A DNA stretch of 64,000 nucleotides from Candidatus Anaerobiospirillum pullistercoris (GTDB taxonomy: Bacteria; Pseudomonadota; Gammaproteobacteria; Enterobacterales; Succinivibrionaceae): the NCBI GenBank assembly GCA_019114785.1, contig DXEV01000088.1, positions 1-64,000 of the forward strand. The letters run 5' to 3'. Positions 47,149 to 57,521 of this stretch are shown here, piece by piece. The first letter of the stretch is position 1. The number at the start of each line of letters is the position of its first letter. The translations under genes were made by a program, and so were the position numbers. The notes beneath the pieces are model-generated. The model was not told where the DNA came from and made no database searches. It saw nothing but the letters and a program-made list of their open reading frames with translations.

Positions 47149-50100
47149 TTGACGCAACGCCTATGCTTTATGGCAATTTCAGATGAAGACAGCAAGGCTG
47201 TCCCAAAAGAGCAAAAGACAGAGGTCAATAAAACGACTTCGTCCAAGAGCACCAAGCGTGCAGTCAAAACCGACACGGACTCTGCATCAGAAGTAGCAAA
47301 GGGACGTGGGCGTCGTACCCGTACCAACTCAAATAAAGATGTAAAGCCAGCTACTCCTGTTGAGAATCAGTCAGGAGAGGCCCAAAAGCCAGAGACTGTA
47401 GCCCAGTCTGCTGCACCTGACTCTGCCGCCGCCGCTGCTGACGCTTCCGCCGCTACTGGCGCTGCTACTGCACCAGAGAAAGCTGCTACGAGTGCGGGCA
47501 GCGAGGACAAGGGTGCAACCGTGGCCGCACAAAATCCGGCTAATGCTGCTGGCTCTAATGGCAACGGCGCGAATGGCGCTGGCGCAGGCGCAGGTGCAGG
47601 ACAAGGTTCCGGCCCTAAGCGCGGGATCTACCCGATCATTACGCTGCGCTCCATTATCATTACCCCAGCAGCCAATGTGCAGTTGATTGCCGCTCGTGAA
47701 AATACAGTCTTAGCCTTAAAAGAGGCTTTAGAGCGCAAGCAAGATATCGTTGTGATCTCGCAGACTGCAGATAGTGAGCTGCGTCCTGCTAAAGAAGATC
47801 TGGCTCGTGTTGGTGTAGTTGCCAACATCTTAAACGGCTCCTACAACGAAAAAGATCAATATCGCTCCACCATTAGAGGCTTTGCTCGTGTCAGCATCGT
47901 GCGTCTGATTGATGATCCAAGTGATCAAGTACGTCACGCTGAAGTGGAGTTTTTAAAGGAGCAAGAGGTCGATCCTCTGGTTGCTGCGCGTTATATTGAC
48001 GCCCTCAAGGCTGCTTTACACACTGCTTTGGACATCCAAAAGCAGGGTGGTCGCGCCATTATGGATAGCAATATCCCAGCAGAGATGATCTCTACTATCT
48101 GCGATAGTACGACCTTAGGCGATCTCGCTGATGGCCTCTCGCAGATCTTGATGTTGCCAAATCACGATAAGAAGTACATCTTAGAGTCCTTGGATCCTAT
48201 GGCTCGTGCTAAGTCGCTGATCGCTTTCTTAAACAACTTCTCCTACAAAGCAGAGGTTGATAAGAAGATCGCCGAAGATGCCCGTGCGGCTATGGATCGC
48301 AGCCAGCGTGACTTCTATTTAAATGAGCAGCTTAAGGCTATTAAGCGTGAGCTTAATATCCAAGTCGACGATAGCAACGATATTGAAGAGTATCGTCAGC
48401 GTATTGCCGCTTTAGATGCCCCAGAAGAGGTGCTCAATCGCCTGCAAAAAGAGGTATCGCGTTTGTCCATCATGTCGCTCAACAGTGGCGAAAATTCCAT
48501 GGTGCGCAACTACATCGACACCTTACTCTCGATACCTTGGCGCAAGAGCTCGCAGCTGAATCGTGATCTGAGCAAGGCCCGCGATATCTTAGAGCAAGAC
48601 CACTACGGCTTAAAGAAGGTCAAGGATCGCATCCTTGAGTTCCTTGCAGTACAGACTCGTCGTGAGCAGAAAGATCCTCATGGTCAGATTCTGTGCTTAA
48701 TGGGCCCTCCAGGTATCGGTAAGACCTCTCTGGCCGCCTCGATTGCTAAAGCTACCGGTCGTAAGTATGTACGTGTAGCCTTAGGTGGTATGTACGATGA
48801 GTCCGAGATCCGTGGTCACCGTCGTACCTACATCGGTGCTATGCCTGGCCGTATTATCCAGAGCATGATTAAGAGCGAGGTGAATAACCCTCTCTTCTTG
48901 CTTGATGAGATTGACAAGATCTCGACTAACTCTTACCACGGCGATATTGCTTCAGCCTTGCTGGAAGTGTTGGATCCTGAGCAGAACAACACCTTTAACG
49001 ATAATTACGTGGATTTAGAGTACGACTTATCGCATGTCTTCTTCATCGCCACGGCTAACAGCTACAACATTCCGCCAGCCTTACGCGATCGTATGGAGAT
49101 CATCGATCTGTCGAGCTACACGGCCGATGAGAAGTTCCATATTGCTCGTGAGCACTTGCTGCCAAAGCAGTTAGAGAAGAACGCTCTGACTCCAGAGGAG
49201 TTTGACATCTCTGATGATGGCCTCAAAGAGCTGATCGTGCACTATACCTTAGAGGCTGGTGTGCGTAACTTAGAGCGTATCATCGCTGAGCTGTGCCGTA
49301 AGGTCGTTAAGGAGCTGATGATCAAGCCTCCTAAGGATCCAAGCAAGGTGAAGAAGCGTGTCTTAGGCGTAAAGGAGATCCAAAAGCTGATCGGCCCTAA
49401 GCGCTATGACTTCACTTCTAAGCTCAAGGACAATCGCATTGGCGTCGTCAATGGCTTGTCTGTCAGCTCAGTGGGTGGCGACATGCTGCAAGTTGAGGTG
49501 GTAGCTAACGAGGGTAAAGGCTCACACCTGCTCACTGGTCAATTAGGCTCAGTGATGAAGGAGTCGGTTTTTGCCGCTATTGCATGGGTGCGCTCGCACG
49601 CTCGTGCTTTCTCGATGGCTCCTGACTTCTATCAGTACGTCGATCTTAACGTGCACTTCCCTGAGGGCGCTATTCCTAAGGATGGCCCTTCGGCTGGTTG
49701 CGCTACGGTGACGGCTATTATCTCGGCCTTGACCAATAACCCAGTGCGTGCAGATGTGGCCATGACCGGTGAGATCACCTTACGTGGCGATGTGCTGGCT
49801 ATTGGTGGTCTCAAGGAGAAGCTGCTGGCAGCTTTACGTGGTGGTGTGAAGACGGTGTGTATTCCACAAGAGAACGAAAAGGATCTGTGGGACATTCCAA
49901 AGAACGTGACCACCAAGCTTGAGATCGTGCCGGTGAAGACTATTGACGAGGTCTTAGACATCGCTTTAGTTAACAAGCCAAAGACCTTTAAGCCAACCAC
50001 CTTAGAGGATTGGACTTTAGAGGGGTATTTAGAGCGCGAGAAGAAGCGTAAGCTGCGTGATGAGGCCGAAGAGCACAAGTTCTACATGGAAATTAAGGAC

Positions 50101-50283
50101 AGCTCTGAAGGCAGCATCGGTGAGATCAAGAATCACCGTGATCAAGACGTGGTGGATACGTCGATCCCTAGCGTGCCAAGCGTACCGAACGGGGTGCCTC
50201 CTCGTCCTGAAGATCCTAACGGTGGTGAAGGTGGTCATGAGCCACCAGCACCAACTGTAAGTCCACAGCTGGCAGTGGAATAG
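47149..50283 (+). CDS. lon: Endopeptidase La (Lon protease) with extended N- and C-termini
   Basis: QILCLMGPPGIGKTSLAASIAKATGRKYVRVALGGMYDESEIRGHRRTYIGAMPG; catalytic PKDGPSAGCATVTAIIS; start may be ATG at 47170. Confidence 0.97.
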   Translation: MTQRLCFMAISDEDSKAVPKEQKTEVNKTTSSKSTKRAVKTDTDSASEVAKGRGRRTRTNSNKDVKPATPVENQSGEAQKPETVAQSAAPDSAAAAADASAATGAATAPEKAATSAGSEDKGATVAAQNPANAAGSNGNGANGAGAGAGAGQGSGPKRGIYPIITLRSIIITPAANVQLIAARENTVLALKEALERKQDIVVISQTADSELRPAKEDLARVGVVANILNGSYNEKDQYRSTIRGFARVSIVRLIDDPSDQVRHAEVEFLKEQEVDPLVAARYIDALKAALHTALDIQKQGGRAIMDSNIPAEMISTICDSTTLGDLADGLSQILMLPNHDKKYILESLDPMARAKSLIAFLNNFSYKAEVDKKIAEDARAAMDRSQRDFYLNEQLKAIKRELNIQVDDSNDIEEYRQRIAALDAPEEVLNRLQKEVSRLSIMSLNSGENSMVRNYIDTLLSIPWRKSSQLNRDLSKARDILEQDHYGLKKVKDRILEFLAVQTRREQKDPHGQILCLMGPPGIGKTSLAASIAKATGRKYVRVALGGMYDESEIRGHRRTYIGAMPGRIIQSMIKSEVNNPLFLLDEIDKISTNSYHGDIASALLEVLDPEQNNTFNDNYVDLEYDLSHVFFIATANSYNIPPALRDRMEIIDLSSYTADEKFHIAREHLLPKQLEKNALTPEEFDISDDGLKELIVHYTLEAGVRNLERIIAELCRKVVKELMIKPPKDPSKVKKRVLGVKEIQKLIGPKRYDFTSKLKDNRIGVVNGLSVSSVGGDMLQVEVVANEGKGSHLLTGQLGSVMKESVFAAIAWVRSHARAFSMAPDFYQYVDLNVHFPEGAIPKDGPSAGCATVTAIISALTNNPVRADVAMTGEITLRGDVLAIGGLKEKLLAALRGGVKTVCIPQENEKDLWDIPKNVTTKLEIVPVKTIDEVLDIALVNKPKTFKPTTLEDWTLEGYLEREKKRKLRDEAEEHKFYMEIKDSSEGSIGEIKNHRDQDVVDTSIPSVPSVPNGVPPRPEDPNGGEGGHEPPAPTVSPQLAVE

Positions 50284-50309
50284 TTAAGTAGGCCTGTAAG
50301 GCCAAACAG

Positions 50310-50352
50310 CAAGAGGCTGCAGGGTTTGTACTCTGTGGCCTCTTGTGTTTTT
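50310..50352 (+). terminator. Rho-independent terminator downstream of lon
   Basis: CAAGAGGCTGCAG...CTGTGGCCTCTTG followed by TGTTTTTG. Confidence 0.75.
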
Positions 50353-50452
50353 GCGGTAAGCCTCTTTGGGGCAGTGATTTGCCTTCTGTAACAGAGCCGC
50401 GTTGATCACGGCTCTGTGGCGAGTTTAGGTAGCTGAGAACCAGCTACCTGTT

Positions 50453-53272
50453 CTAAAGCTGAGGCTCGCTGATTGGGGCAATTGCCATAATGGCTTTGTG
50501 GTCAGGCTCAGATAGTAGCTTGCTGTGCTGCTTGAGCTCCACTAAAGCGTAGGTCATCTCTGGAGGCAGGTACGAGGCTGCCATGCCAAAGAAGAGACTC
50601 TCAATCCCGCCTAACTCAGCTGCTGAGCTTGGAGCCACGTGACGTACATGTAAACGCTCTTTTTTAATGCCTGCTTGGTTGGCGGCATAGTTAATGGCGT
50701 CTCTGAGATCACCGATCTCATCAACTAAGCCTACAGAGCGTGCATCCTCTGCTAAGAAGATCTGGCCCTCAGCAAAGATCTCATACTCATTGACCTTTAA
50801 GCCACGGTTACGGGCTACCAGCTCAATAAAGTTACGATAGGTGTTTTCTACCGACAGTGACAGCATGCGCTGTTGTGAGGCGGGCATTTCTTTAGCGATG
50901 GCACTCATGGCTAATTCGTTGGTAGCAACACCGTCTTGGTAGGCACCGTATTTATTTAAGAGGCGGTGAGCACCAAAGCCAATACCAAAGACACCAATAG
51001 AGCCTGTAATGGTACTTTCGGTGGCAAAAATGGTATCACCTTGAGAGGCGATCCAATAGGCACCACTAGCAGCTGTACCGTTCATCGAGATGATGAGAGG
51101 TTTGCCGCTCTTTTGGAAGAGCTCTAAAGCACGACGGATCTTCTCAGAAGCGATCACGCTGCCGCCAGGGCTGTTCAGGTACAGCACTAAAGCACCAACA
51201 CGATCATCGTTTTGGGCATTTTCAATCAATGGGGCCACGTTGTCGTAAGTAAAGGCGTTAGGATTGTCAGCCATATCGGTGAGCTCACCCACACCGTAGA
51301 TCACAGCCACCTCGTTTCCGGCCTGACGTAAGATGCCAGTAGAGCGATTATTGCGGGCACTGCTGCGCGACAGGGTAGTGACGCTCTTAGCGTTATCTTC
51401 AGCACTGGCCTCATTAGCAGCTACACGTAAAGAGCTTTTTACGCCCGTGCTATTGCTGCCATTCATGACCTCATTCAGGGTGCTGATGCCTTGGGTGACG
51501 GCGGATAAGGCCTCGTGGTCAGCGCTGTCAGTTTTGATGCTGGCTACGCTGGTAGCGCTGGCGCTAGCACTTTGCTGAGGTTGTGGTGCAGGGGTGACGT
51601 CAATCTGCGAGAGACTACCAACACGGTGCTGTCCGGTGCTGCGCACGTGGTGACGCAGTAAGTAATCCTGATAGGTGATGATGGCTGGTAAGTATGGCGC
51701 ATCAGCGTCGACATTAACTTCTTGAGCCAGCTCCATTAAGTAGTCTTCAGCAGACTTGATCTCATCCACTAAGCCTTGGGCTTGCTGCATCTGAGCACGA
51801 TCACCGTGGAATTGGGTCAGCCAGTTCACATAGGTGTTGGCCTCTGGCAGTAAAGTTTGAGTGCTAATTTGGCGCTCTTTGAGTACAGACTTTTGGTAGA
51901 TCTCCCATGACTTAAAGGCAATAGCCTGATACTCACGACGTACATCAGGAGACATGCTGTTTAACATGAAAGGCTCAACAGCGCTCTTAAAATGGCCTGC
52001 ACGGAAGATGTAAGGGGTGATCTCAAAGCGATCCAGCAAGTCCTTAAAGTAGAGCGAGGACATGGCAATGCCCTTTAAGTCGATCTCACCTAAGGAATCG
52101 AGCACGATCTTGTCAGCATGAGAGGCTAAGGCATAAGCAGCTTGGGAAATTCCCATGCCCATGACCACAACTTCACGCTGTGCCTGATTGGTACCATCTG
52201 CACTGGCCTTAGTAACACCCTTGGCAGCATCAATGGCTTTACCAATACGCTCAGCCATGGAGAGGGTAATAGGGCCCATACCATCAACCGAGATCACGAC
52301 TTTTTTGATCTGTGGGTCATTGGCTACTAAGTAGAGTGCATTTTCTACAGCCACGAGCTCATGGCTCTGACGACCATAGAGGCTAAACTCTAATTGACGC
52401 TGTAAATTATCCAGCTGCGAAGAGCCAAAAGGAATCTCCGAAATACTGCCTTCAAGGTCAAAGTACAGCACTTGAGCAGGGAGAGCAGACGGATCCTCTT
52501 CGATCACAATGCCGCTGCCGCCCATAATGAAGCCGCTATCTTTGATGGATTGAATGGCCATGTAGCCACCAAAAAAGACAAAGAGGAGCAGTAAGAACAG
52601 AATGTTAAAGCAGAGGTTGCGCAGGAAAGTGATGGTTGAGCCAATGGCCATCAAGACTTGGCAGAAACTACCATGCTTTGGACGGCGTTTGAGCTCGTAG
52701 AGATCCCATGGCACATTGATCATGTTGCCATCGAATTGAGGTGGCATGCCAGCGGCACCGTTCTGGAAGTTACCGCCGCCGTTGCTACCGCCGCCAACAC
52801 CTCCACCAAAGCCACTGCCACCATAACCGCCGTGATTAGGCGCGGAGTTGTAGTTACGGTTATAGTTAGCGTTGTTGCCATAGCCGTTGTTATTGCGGCC
52901 ATAGGCATTGCCGTTGTAGCCGTAATTTTGGTTGCTATAACCTTGGTTATAGTTTTGTTGCTGGCCATAGCCCTGCTGGTTATATCCCTGCTGACCATAG
53001 CCTTGTTGGTTATAACCCTGAGAGTTGTCCTGTTTTTTGGACTTAAAGAAGCCAAAGCGTGATTTGTGCGCTTGAGCCTGCTGAGCTTGAGCTTGCTCTT
53101 GTTGGGCCTGAGCTTGTTGAGCGGCGTTTTCGGCCTCTTCCTCATCACGGGTTTGGAAGGATCTGGTGTTACGTGTGCCTGCGTAGTTATTGCGAGCATA
53201 GCCGCCGTTATTGGCGTTGCCCGCACCTCGCGGTGAGTGTGTGCCAAAATTGTTTCCGCGTTGGTCGCTCAT
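50453..53272 (-). CDS. sppA: Signal peptide peptidase SppA (67K type) with N-terminal prion-like N/Q/Y/G-rich region
   Basis: Catalytic-type motifs YIFRAGHFKSAVEPF (Lys) and MNGTAASGAYWIAS (Ser); TM helix RNLCFNILFLLLLFVFFGGYMAIQ. Confidence 0.92.
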   Translation of the reverse strand: MSDQRGNNFGTHSPRGAGNANNGGYARNNYAGTRNTRSFQTRDEEEAENAAQQAQAQQEQAQAQQAQAHKSRFGFFKSKKQDNSQGYNQQGYGQQGYNQQGYGQQQNYNQGYSNQNYGYNGNAYGRNNNGYGNNANYNRNYNSAPNHGGYGGSGFGGGVGGGSNGGGNFQNGAAGMPPQFDGNMINVPWDLYELKRRPKHGSFCQVLMAIGSTITFLRNLCFNILFLLLLFVFFGGYMAIQSIKDSGFIMGGSGIVIEEDPSALPAQVLYFDLEGSISEIPFGSSQLDNLQRQLEFSLYGRQSHELVAVENALYLVANDPQIKKVVISVDGMGPITLSMAERIGKAIDAAKGVTKASADGTNQAQREVVVMGMGISQAAYALASHADKIVLDSLGEIDLKGIAMSSLYFKDLLDRFEITPYIFRAGHFKSAVEPFMLNSMSPDVRREYQAIAFKSWEIYQKSVLKERQISTQTLLPEANTYVNWLTQFHGDRAQMQQAQGLVDEIKSAEDYLMELAQEVNVDADAPYLPAIITYQDYLLRHHVRSTGQHRVGSLSQIDVTPAPQPQQSASASATSVASIKTDSADHEALSAVTQGISTLNEVMNGSNSTGVKSSLRVAANEASAEDNAKSVTTLSRSSARNNRSTGILRQAGNEVAVIYGVGELTDMADNPNAFTYDNVAPLIENAQNDDRVGALVLYLNSPGGSVIASEKIRRALELFQKSGKPLIISMNGTAASGAYWIASQGDTIFATESTITGSIGVFGIGFGAHRLLNKYGAYQDGVATNELAMSAIAKEMPASQQRMLSLSVENTYRNFIELVARNRGLKVNEYEIFAEGQIFLAEDARSVGLVDEIGDLRDAINYAANQAGIKKERLHVRHVAPSSAAELGGIESLFFGMAASYLPPEMTYALVELKQHSKLLSEPDHKAIMAIAPISEPQL

Positions 53273-54129
53273 GAATGTTCCTCGTTGAGAGCTGTGACAA
53301 ATGAGAAGAGACTGACGAATGGAATAGGGGATGGCAATGCGATTTGCTTACTCCTTGGTTGTGACCATTCCCAGCACAATAGAGGCTGCTCTCACCTCAA
53401 AAAGGATGCAGCTTATTCCAGAGTTATTGAAAAAAGAAAACGGTCTCTAATGCCTCTAATTATGGCATGCGCTTAGCGCAATTGTTTAGTGGCTTTGTGA
53501 TTTAGCTGGCGTGGCTGCTACCCGCATCCAGCTGTTAACAGCTAACTGTAAGAAGCCGCTTGCAGTCTGCAAATTGAGCTGGTTGCGATGCCCTGAGCGG
53601 CTGCTCTGTTTTGCCACGATGTGATGCAGATTACGCGTGAGCTGGCCGTAGATTTGGCTCGCCGCTAGCCACAGGGCAATTCTAAAGGATTTGCGGCTCA
53701 AACTCCCTGTTGGGTTAGAGGAGGCGTGAGCGCAATAGCTGCCATCTTTGCTATTGAGACCGGAGAAATCGGGAAAATATCCCTCTGTGGCCGTAACAGC
53801 TCTTTGCTGTAGCACCTGTGTCATGTGACCAAACAACGCATTGCTGTGCCCTTGTTTTGGATTTTTGTTTTGCACTAAAATAGTGCTTGCGTGTTTTACA
53901 GTGCCCCGTTACGGAGCTAATAACTGTGAAGTTAGGCTTATTTAGGGGCTTTGGGTAAAATGAGAAACGTCTTTTGGAATTGCTTTCTGCAAAGACGCGA
54001 ACTGAGCACCACTGTTATGGACTGATAGCCTTAAGAGGCTTTTGGTGCCAGATAGCTTTTAGTTGCTGTCAGCAGTCTAGGATCTGATACTGCTGCTACA
54101 GATAATTTTTTGGTTTTTGGGGTTTTCTG

Positions 54130-54987
54130 ATGAGTAATTTAAAGAATGCATCGGCCATCGCTCTAGGTGTTGCCTTGGGACTTGGTGTGGCACAGATGCC
54201 TGCTCATGCTGCAGGCGCTGCCGATGAGGGCACTCATCAGCATGAGAAGGTCTTGCGCGTGGGTTGTGACGCTGCCTTTGCTCCTTTTACCTATACCGAT
54301 GAAAACGGCAAGCTGATCGGCTTTGACGTGGATTTAATCAATGCTATTGCCGCAGAGATGGGCTATACCGTTGATATGAAGGGCTATCCTTTTGACGGCA
54401 TCATTCCAACTCTGATCACCAATAACATTGATCTCATTATCTCGGGCTTCACTATTTCGCCTGAGCGTGCCCAGCGTGTGGACTTCTCTGATCCTTACTA
54501 TCGTTGCGGCTTAACCTTCCTGACCATGAAGGATGAGGCCGAAAAGTACAATAGCTTCGATAAGATCGCCAATGCCGAGATCTGTGTGCAGATCGGTACC
54601 ACCGGTGCCTTATACCTGCAAAAGACCTTAAAGGATCCTGATTTAAAGCAATTCAACACCCCACCTGAGACCTATTTAGAGCTGCAAAACGGTGGTTGTG
54701 ACGTAGTAGTAAACGATCGTCCTGTGAATGACTTCTTCTTGGCTCAAAACCCAAAGAATAAGGACATTGTGGCTTCGCACGATATTACTGCTGCACAAAA
54801 TGAATACTACGGTATCGCTGTGCGTAAGGGCAATACTGAGCTCTTAAACCTCATTAACGAGGGCCTGCAGCGCGTGATCGATAATGGCAAATTTGCTGAG
54901 ATCTCCACCAAGTGGTTCGGCTACGACATTACCGAAGACTTAAAGGCTCACATGGCTGAGGCCAAGCAAGTGACCGAGAGCAAGTAA
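54130..54987 (+). CDS. Amino acid ABC transporter substrate-binding protein (SBP_bac_3)
   Basis: Signal peptide; LRVGCDAAFAPFTYTDENGKLIGFDVDLINAIAAEMGY, DGIIPTLITNNIDLIISGFTISPERAQRVDFSDPYY. Confidence 0.92.
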   Translation: MSNLKNASAIALGVALGLGVAQMPAHAAGAADEGTHQHEKVLRVGCDAAFAPFTYTDENGKLIGFDVDLINAIAAEMGYTVDMKGYPFDGIIPTLITNNIDLIISGFTISPERAQRVDFSDPYYRCGLTFLTMKDEAEKYNSFDKIANAEICVQIGTTGALYLQKTLKDPDLKQFNTPPETYLELQNGGCDVVVNDRPVNDFFLAQNPKNKDIVASHDITAAQNEYYGIAVRKGNTELLNLINEGLQRVIDNGKFAEISTKWFGYDITEDLKAHMAEAKQVTESK

Positions 54988-55061
54988 TTTTCGGCTCTGC
55001 ACCTTCTTTTGCCCAGCTGCTACTTCTTTAGTTGTGGTGGCGGGCTCTCACATAGCTAAAA

Positions 55062-55084
55062 GCCCCCTTAATTGGGGGTTTTTT
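55062..55084 (+). terminator. Rho-independent terminator downstream of the SBP gene
   Basis: AGCCCCCttaattGGGGGTTTTTTG. Confidence 0.85.
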
Positions 55085-55189
55085 GTCGGTTTTTAGGGAA
55101 GAGCGTTTTTCTTTGCTAAGATGGGCTTATGGTGCCAAAGCCATCGTGGATGGCTTTTCAGGAACTTTCAGCGATAAGGAGTCACTCTT

Positions 55190-57205
55190 ATGTGCTCACA
55201 AGACCATAAGCCAGATAGTGCTGTGCCGACACCACTTTCCGATCCAATAGTTAGTGCCAACAGCAAGGATGCTGTCGCAGGGGCGGGCGCTTCCACAGCG
55301 GCTAGCACATCCACTAACACTGCGGCCGCCACAGATGTGAGCGGTTCCGCTGCTGCCCAAACAACGGCAAATAATACCGCTAATGCTAATGCCAATGCAG
55401 GCTCAGGGCAGGGAACACGGCCGTCTTCTTTTCAGCCAGCGCCAAACCATAACTACCAATGGCAAAGCCAAGGCTCAGGGTCTCATCAGGGTAATGGACA
55501 AGGGGCTCCTTATTACGGCTACCAAGGTTACGCTCAACAGGGAGCTGCGCAAGGAGCAGCTCAGGGAGCTTATGCCTCGGCACAAGCGGCACAAGCGGCA
55601 CAAGCGGCGCAAGTAGCAGCTGTTAGAGCTGCTATGACCACCAAGAGCAAGTACAGTGAAACCTTAGGCTTCCATATCCTCATGGTGGCCATTATTTCCT
55701 TGTTGTTGCTGATCCCAACCATTTTCTTTTCGTTGGTGCTCGATGACCGTAAAAGCAACGAGTACTCTGCGATCAGCTCTATGGTGAGTGCTTGGGGTGA
55801 TGAGCAGATCCTCAATGATATTGAGCTGGGCATCTCTGTGGAGAAGTTTACGAGCTATGAGCGCGATGCCGACGGCAACATCATTAGCTCCAATTACATT
55901 TCTCAGCGCATGCTGGTGACACCAGTACACGCCAGTAATGACATAATTGTTGATACCGAAAAGCGTTATCGTGGCAATTATGAGGCTTCTCTATACAGCT
56001 TAATAGTGACGCAGCAAGCTCGTTTTGATCTGCAGCAGGTGATTCAGACTTTAACGAACCTTAACGGGATCGAAAGTGTGGATAGGGGCGGAGTGTTCTT
56101 ACTCTTTACCGTGTCTGACACCAAGGGAATCAATGAGGTTAAGCAGCTTGTGATCAACAACAAAAGCTTTACCCCTGAGCCTGCAGACAAATATAACGGT
56201 TTCATGGTGCGGCTCTCGATGGCTGATGTATCTGCTATTTTGCACGGCGAAGAGTTACCGCAAAATAGAAGTGATGTATTTGCCGATGTAAGTGATGAAG
56301 AGCTAGAGTTAGAGCCAGTGCCTGCATTGCGTAATAGCTTTGATGCCGAAAAGGAAGCCGCTTCCTACGACGAATCTACAGTAGCGGTGGTCGGACGTAA
56401 CCAACTGGCAGAGACCGCAGATCATGGCTTTAAAGGCAAAGATCTGGGTTTAGGGCTAAAGGGTGAGACGGCTCCAGCTGGTGTGATGGTGGTTGAGGCC
56501 ACTTATTTGGTGCGTGGTTCGCAAAAGTTAACCTTTAATCCATTGGGACAAGTCAGTGAGCTGGCGATCTCAGGTCAGGGCGTAGTGCCATCTTTTGCAG
56601 GAGATTTCCTGCCTCGCGAGCGTGAGGTTGACTCCTCCAAGCTGACTTTTAGCGCCAATTACTACCAAAACAACTTGTCCACAGGCCATTCCAAAATCAT
56701 GGAGGATGATTATTCGACCGACCTAAAGGGCTTTGCGATCGACCTGAGCGACACCTCTGAGTCGTATATTCTGATTGATCGTTTGACCAAATACGTGTTG
56801 CTGGTCATTGCCATGACCTATGTGGCGGTGCTGGCCTTTGAGATCAGTGCGCAGCGTATGGTGTCGCTGGTGCAATATGTGGTGATTGGTGCAGCCTTAA
56901 TTCTCTTCTACATGGTGTTGCTGGCCTTAAGCGAGCATACTTCGTTCACCATTGCTTACTTGGTGGCTGCCTTGCTCATGTCGAGCATGATTGCGCTGTA
57001 CCTTAAGGCGGTACTGGCGTCGAAACGGGATGCGCTGTGCGTGTTCTTGCTGTTGCTGGCGATCTATGCCGTGCTCTTTGCCATTGTGCACATTGAGGCT
57101 TATGCCTTGTTGGTGGGTACAGTCTTACTGGTGATCATGCTGGGCATTATCATGTTCATCACCAGAAAGCTCAACGCGCATGGTTTGAGCAAAATTCTGA
57201 GCTAA
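55190..57205 (+). CDS. creD: CreD-family inner membrane protein with N-terminal low-complexity extension
   Basis: FHILMVAIISLLLLIPTIFFSLVLDDRKSNEYSAISSMVSAWGDEQIL; C-terminal helices (KYVLLVIAMTYVAVLAFEISAQRMVSLVQYVVIGAALILFYMVLLALSEHTSFTIAYLVAALLM) resemble CreD. Confidence 0.8.
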   Translation: MCSQDHKPDSAVPTPLSDPIVSANSKDAVAGAGASTAASTSTNTAAATDVSGSAAAQTTANNTANANANAGSGQGTRPSSFQPAPNHNYQWQSQGSGSHQGNGQGAPYYGYQGYAQQGAAQGAAQGAYASAQAAQAAQAAQVAAVRAAMTTKSKYSETLGFHILMVAIISLLLLIPTIFFSLVLDDRKSNEYSAISSMVSAWGDEQILNDIELGISVEKFTSYERDADGNIISSNYISQRMLVTPVHASNDIIVDTEKRYRGNYEASLYSLIVTQQARFDLQQVIQTLTNLNGIESVDRGGVFLLFTVSDTKGINEVKQLVINNKSFTPEPADKYNGFMVRLSMADVSAILHGEELPQNRSDVFADVSDEELELEPVPALRNSFDAEKEAASYDESTVAVVGRNQLAETADHGFKGKDLGLGLKGETAPAGVMVVEATYLVRGSQKLTFNPLGQVSELAISGQGVVPSFAGDFLPREREVDSSKLTFSANYYQNNLSTGHSKIMEDDYSTDLKGFAIDLSDTSESYILIDRLTKYVLLVIAMTYVAVLAFEISAQRMVSLVQYVVIGAALILFYMVLLALSEHTSFTIAYLVAALLMSSMIALYLKAVLASKRDALCVFLLLLAIYAVLFAIVHIEAYALLVGTVLLVIMLGIIMFITRKLNAHGLSKILS

Positions 57206-57242
57206 TCCCAATCTCAGGTCTGTTCTTTTGTTCTGCTTTTGG

Positions 57243-57287
57243 CAGTGAGGCACAGGACAGTGAGGCACAGAACTGTGAGGCACAGGT
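57243..57287. repeat. Three tandem 15-bp repeats
   Basis: cagtgaggcacagga cagtgaggcacagaa ctgtgaggcacaggt. Confidence 0.9.
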
Positions 57288-57521
57288 CTGTGCCTTTGTT
57301 TGGGGCATGATGGCCGCTTGGTTGAGAACAGAGCGGCCACTTGCGATCAAAACAGTGCACCAAGCTTATAAAAAGGCTATAATTTAGGGCTTAAGACGCT
57401 TCTGAGCCGTCAGGACAGGAAATGTACTTACATTTTCCTGTGGTTCTTGAGTGTGTCGCTGTAAGTTTTTGTTTTTCCTTGCGAGACTAGAGCGGGCCGC
57501 ACGCGGCCTGAAAGGTTCAAA

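Noticed and set aside
49632-50078. 148-aa minus-strand ORF
   Set aside because: Antisense to the conserved Lon catalytic region
52658-53062. 134-aa hydrophobic plus-strand ORF
   Set aside because: Antisense to the N/Q/Y/G repeats of sppA; hydrophobicity is a by-product of the complementary codons
52720-53247. 175-aa minus-strand Thr/Ala-rich ORF
   Set aside because: Alternative-frame translation of the repetitive sppA N-terminal region; no independent support
53486-53875. 129-aa minus-strand ORF
   Set aside because: No recognisable motif; not supported beyond being open
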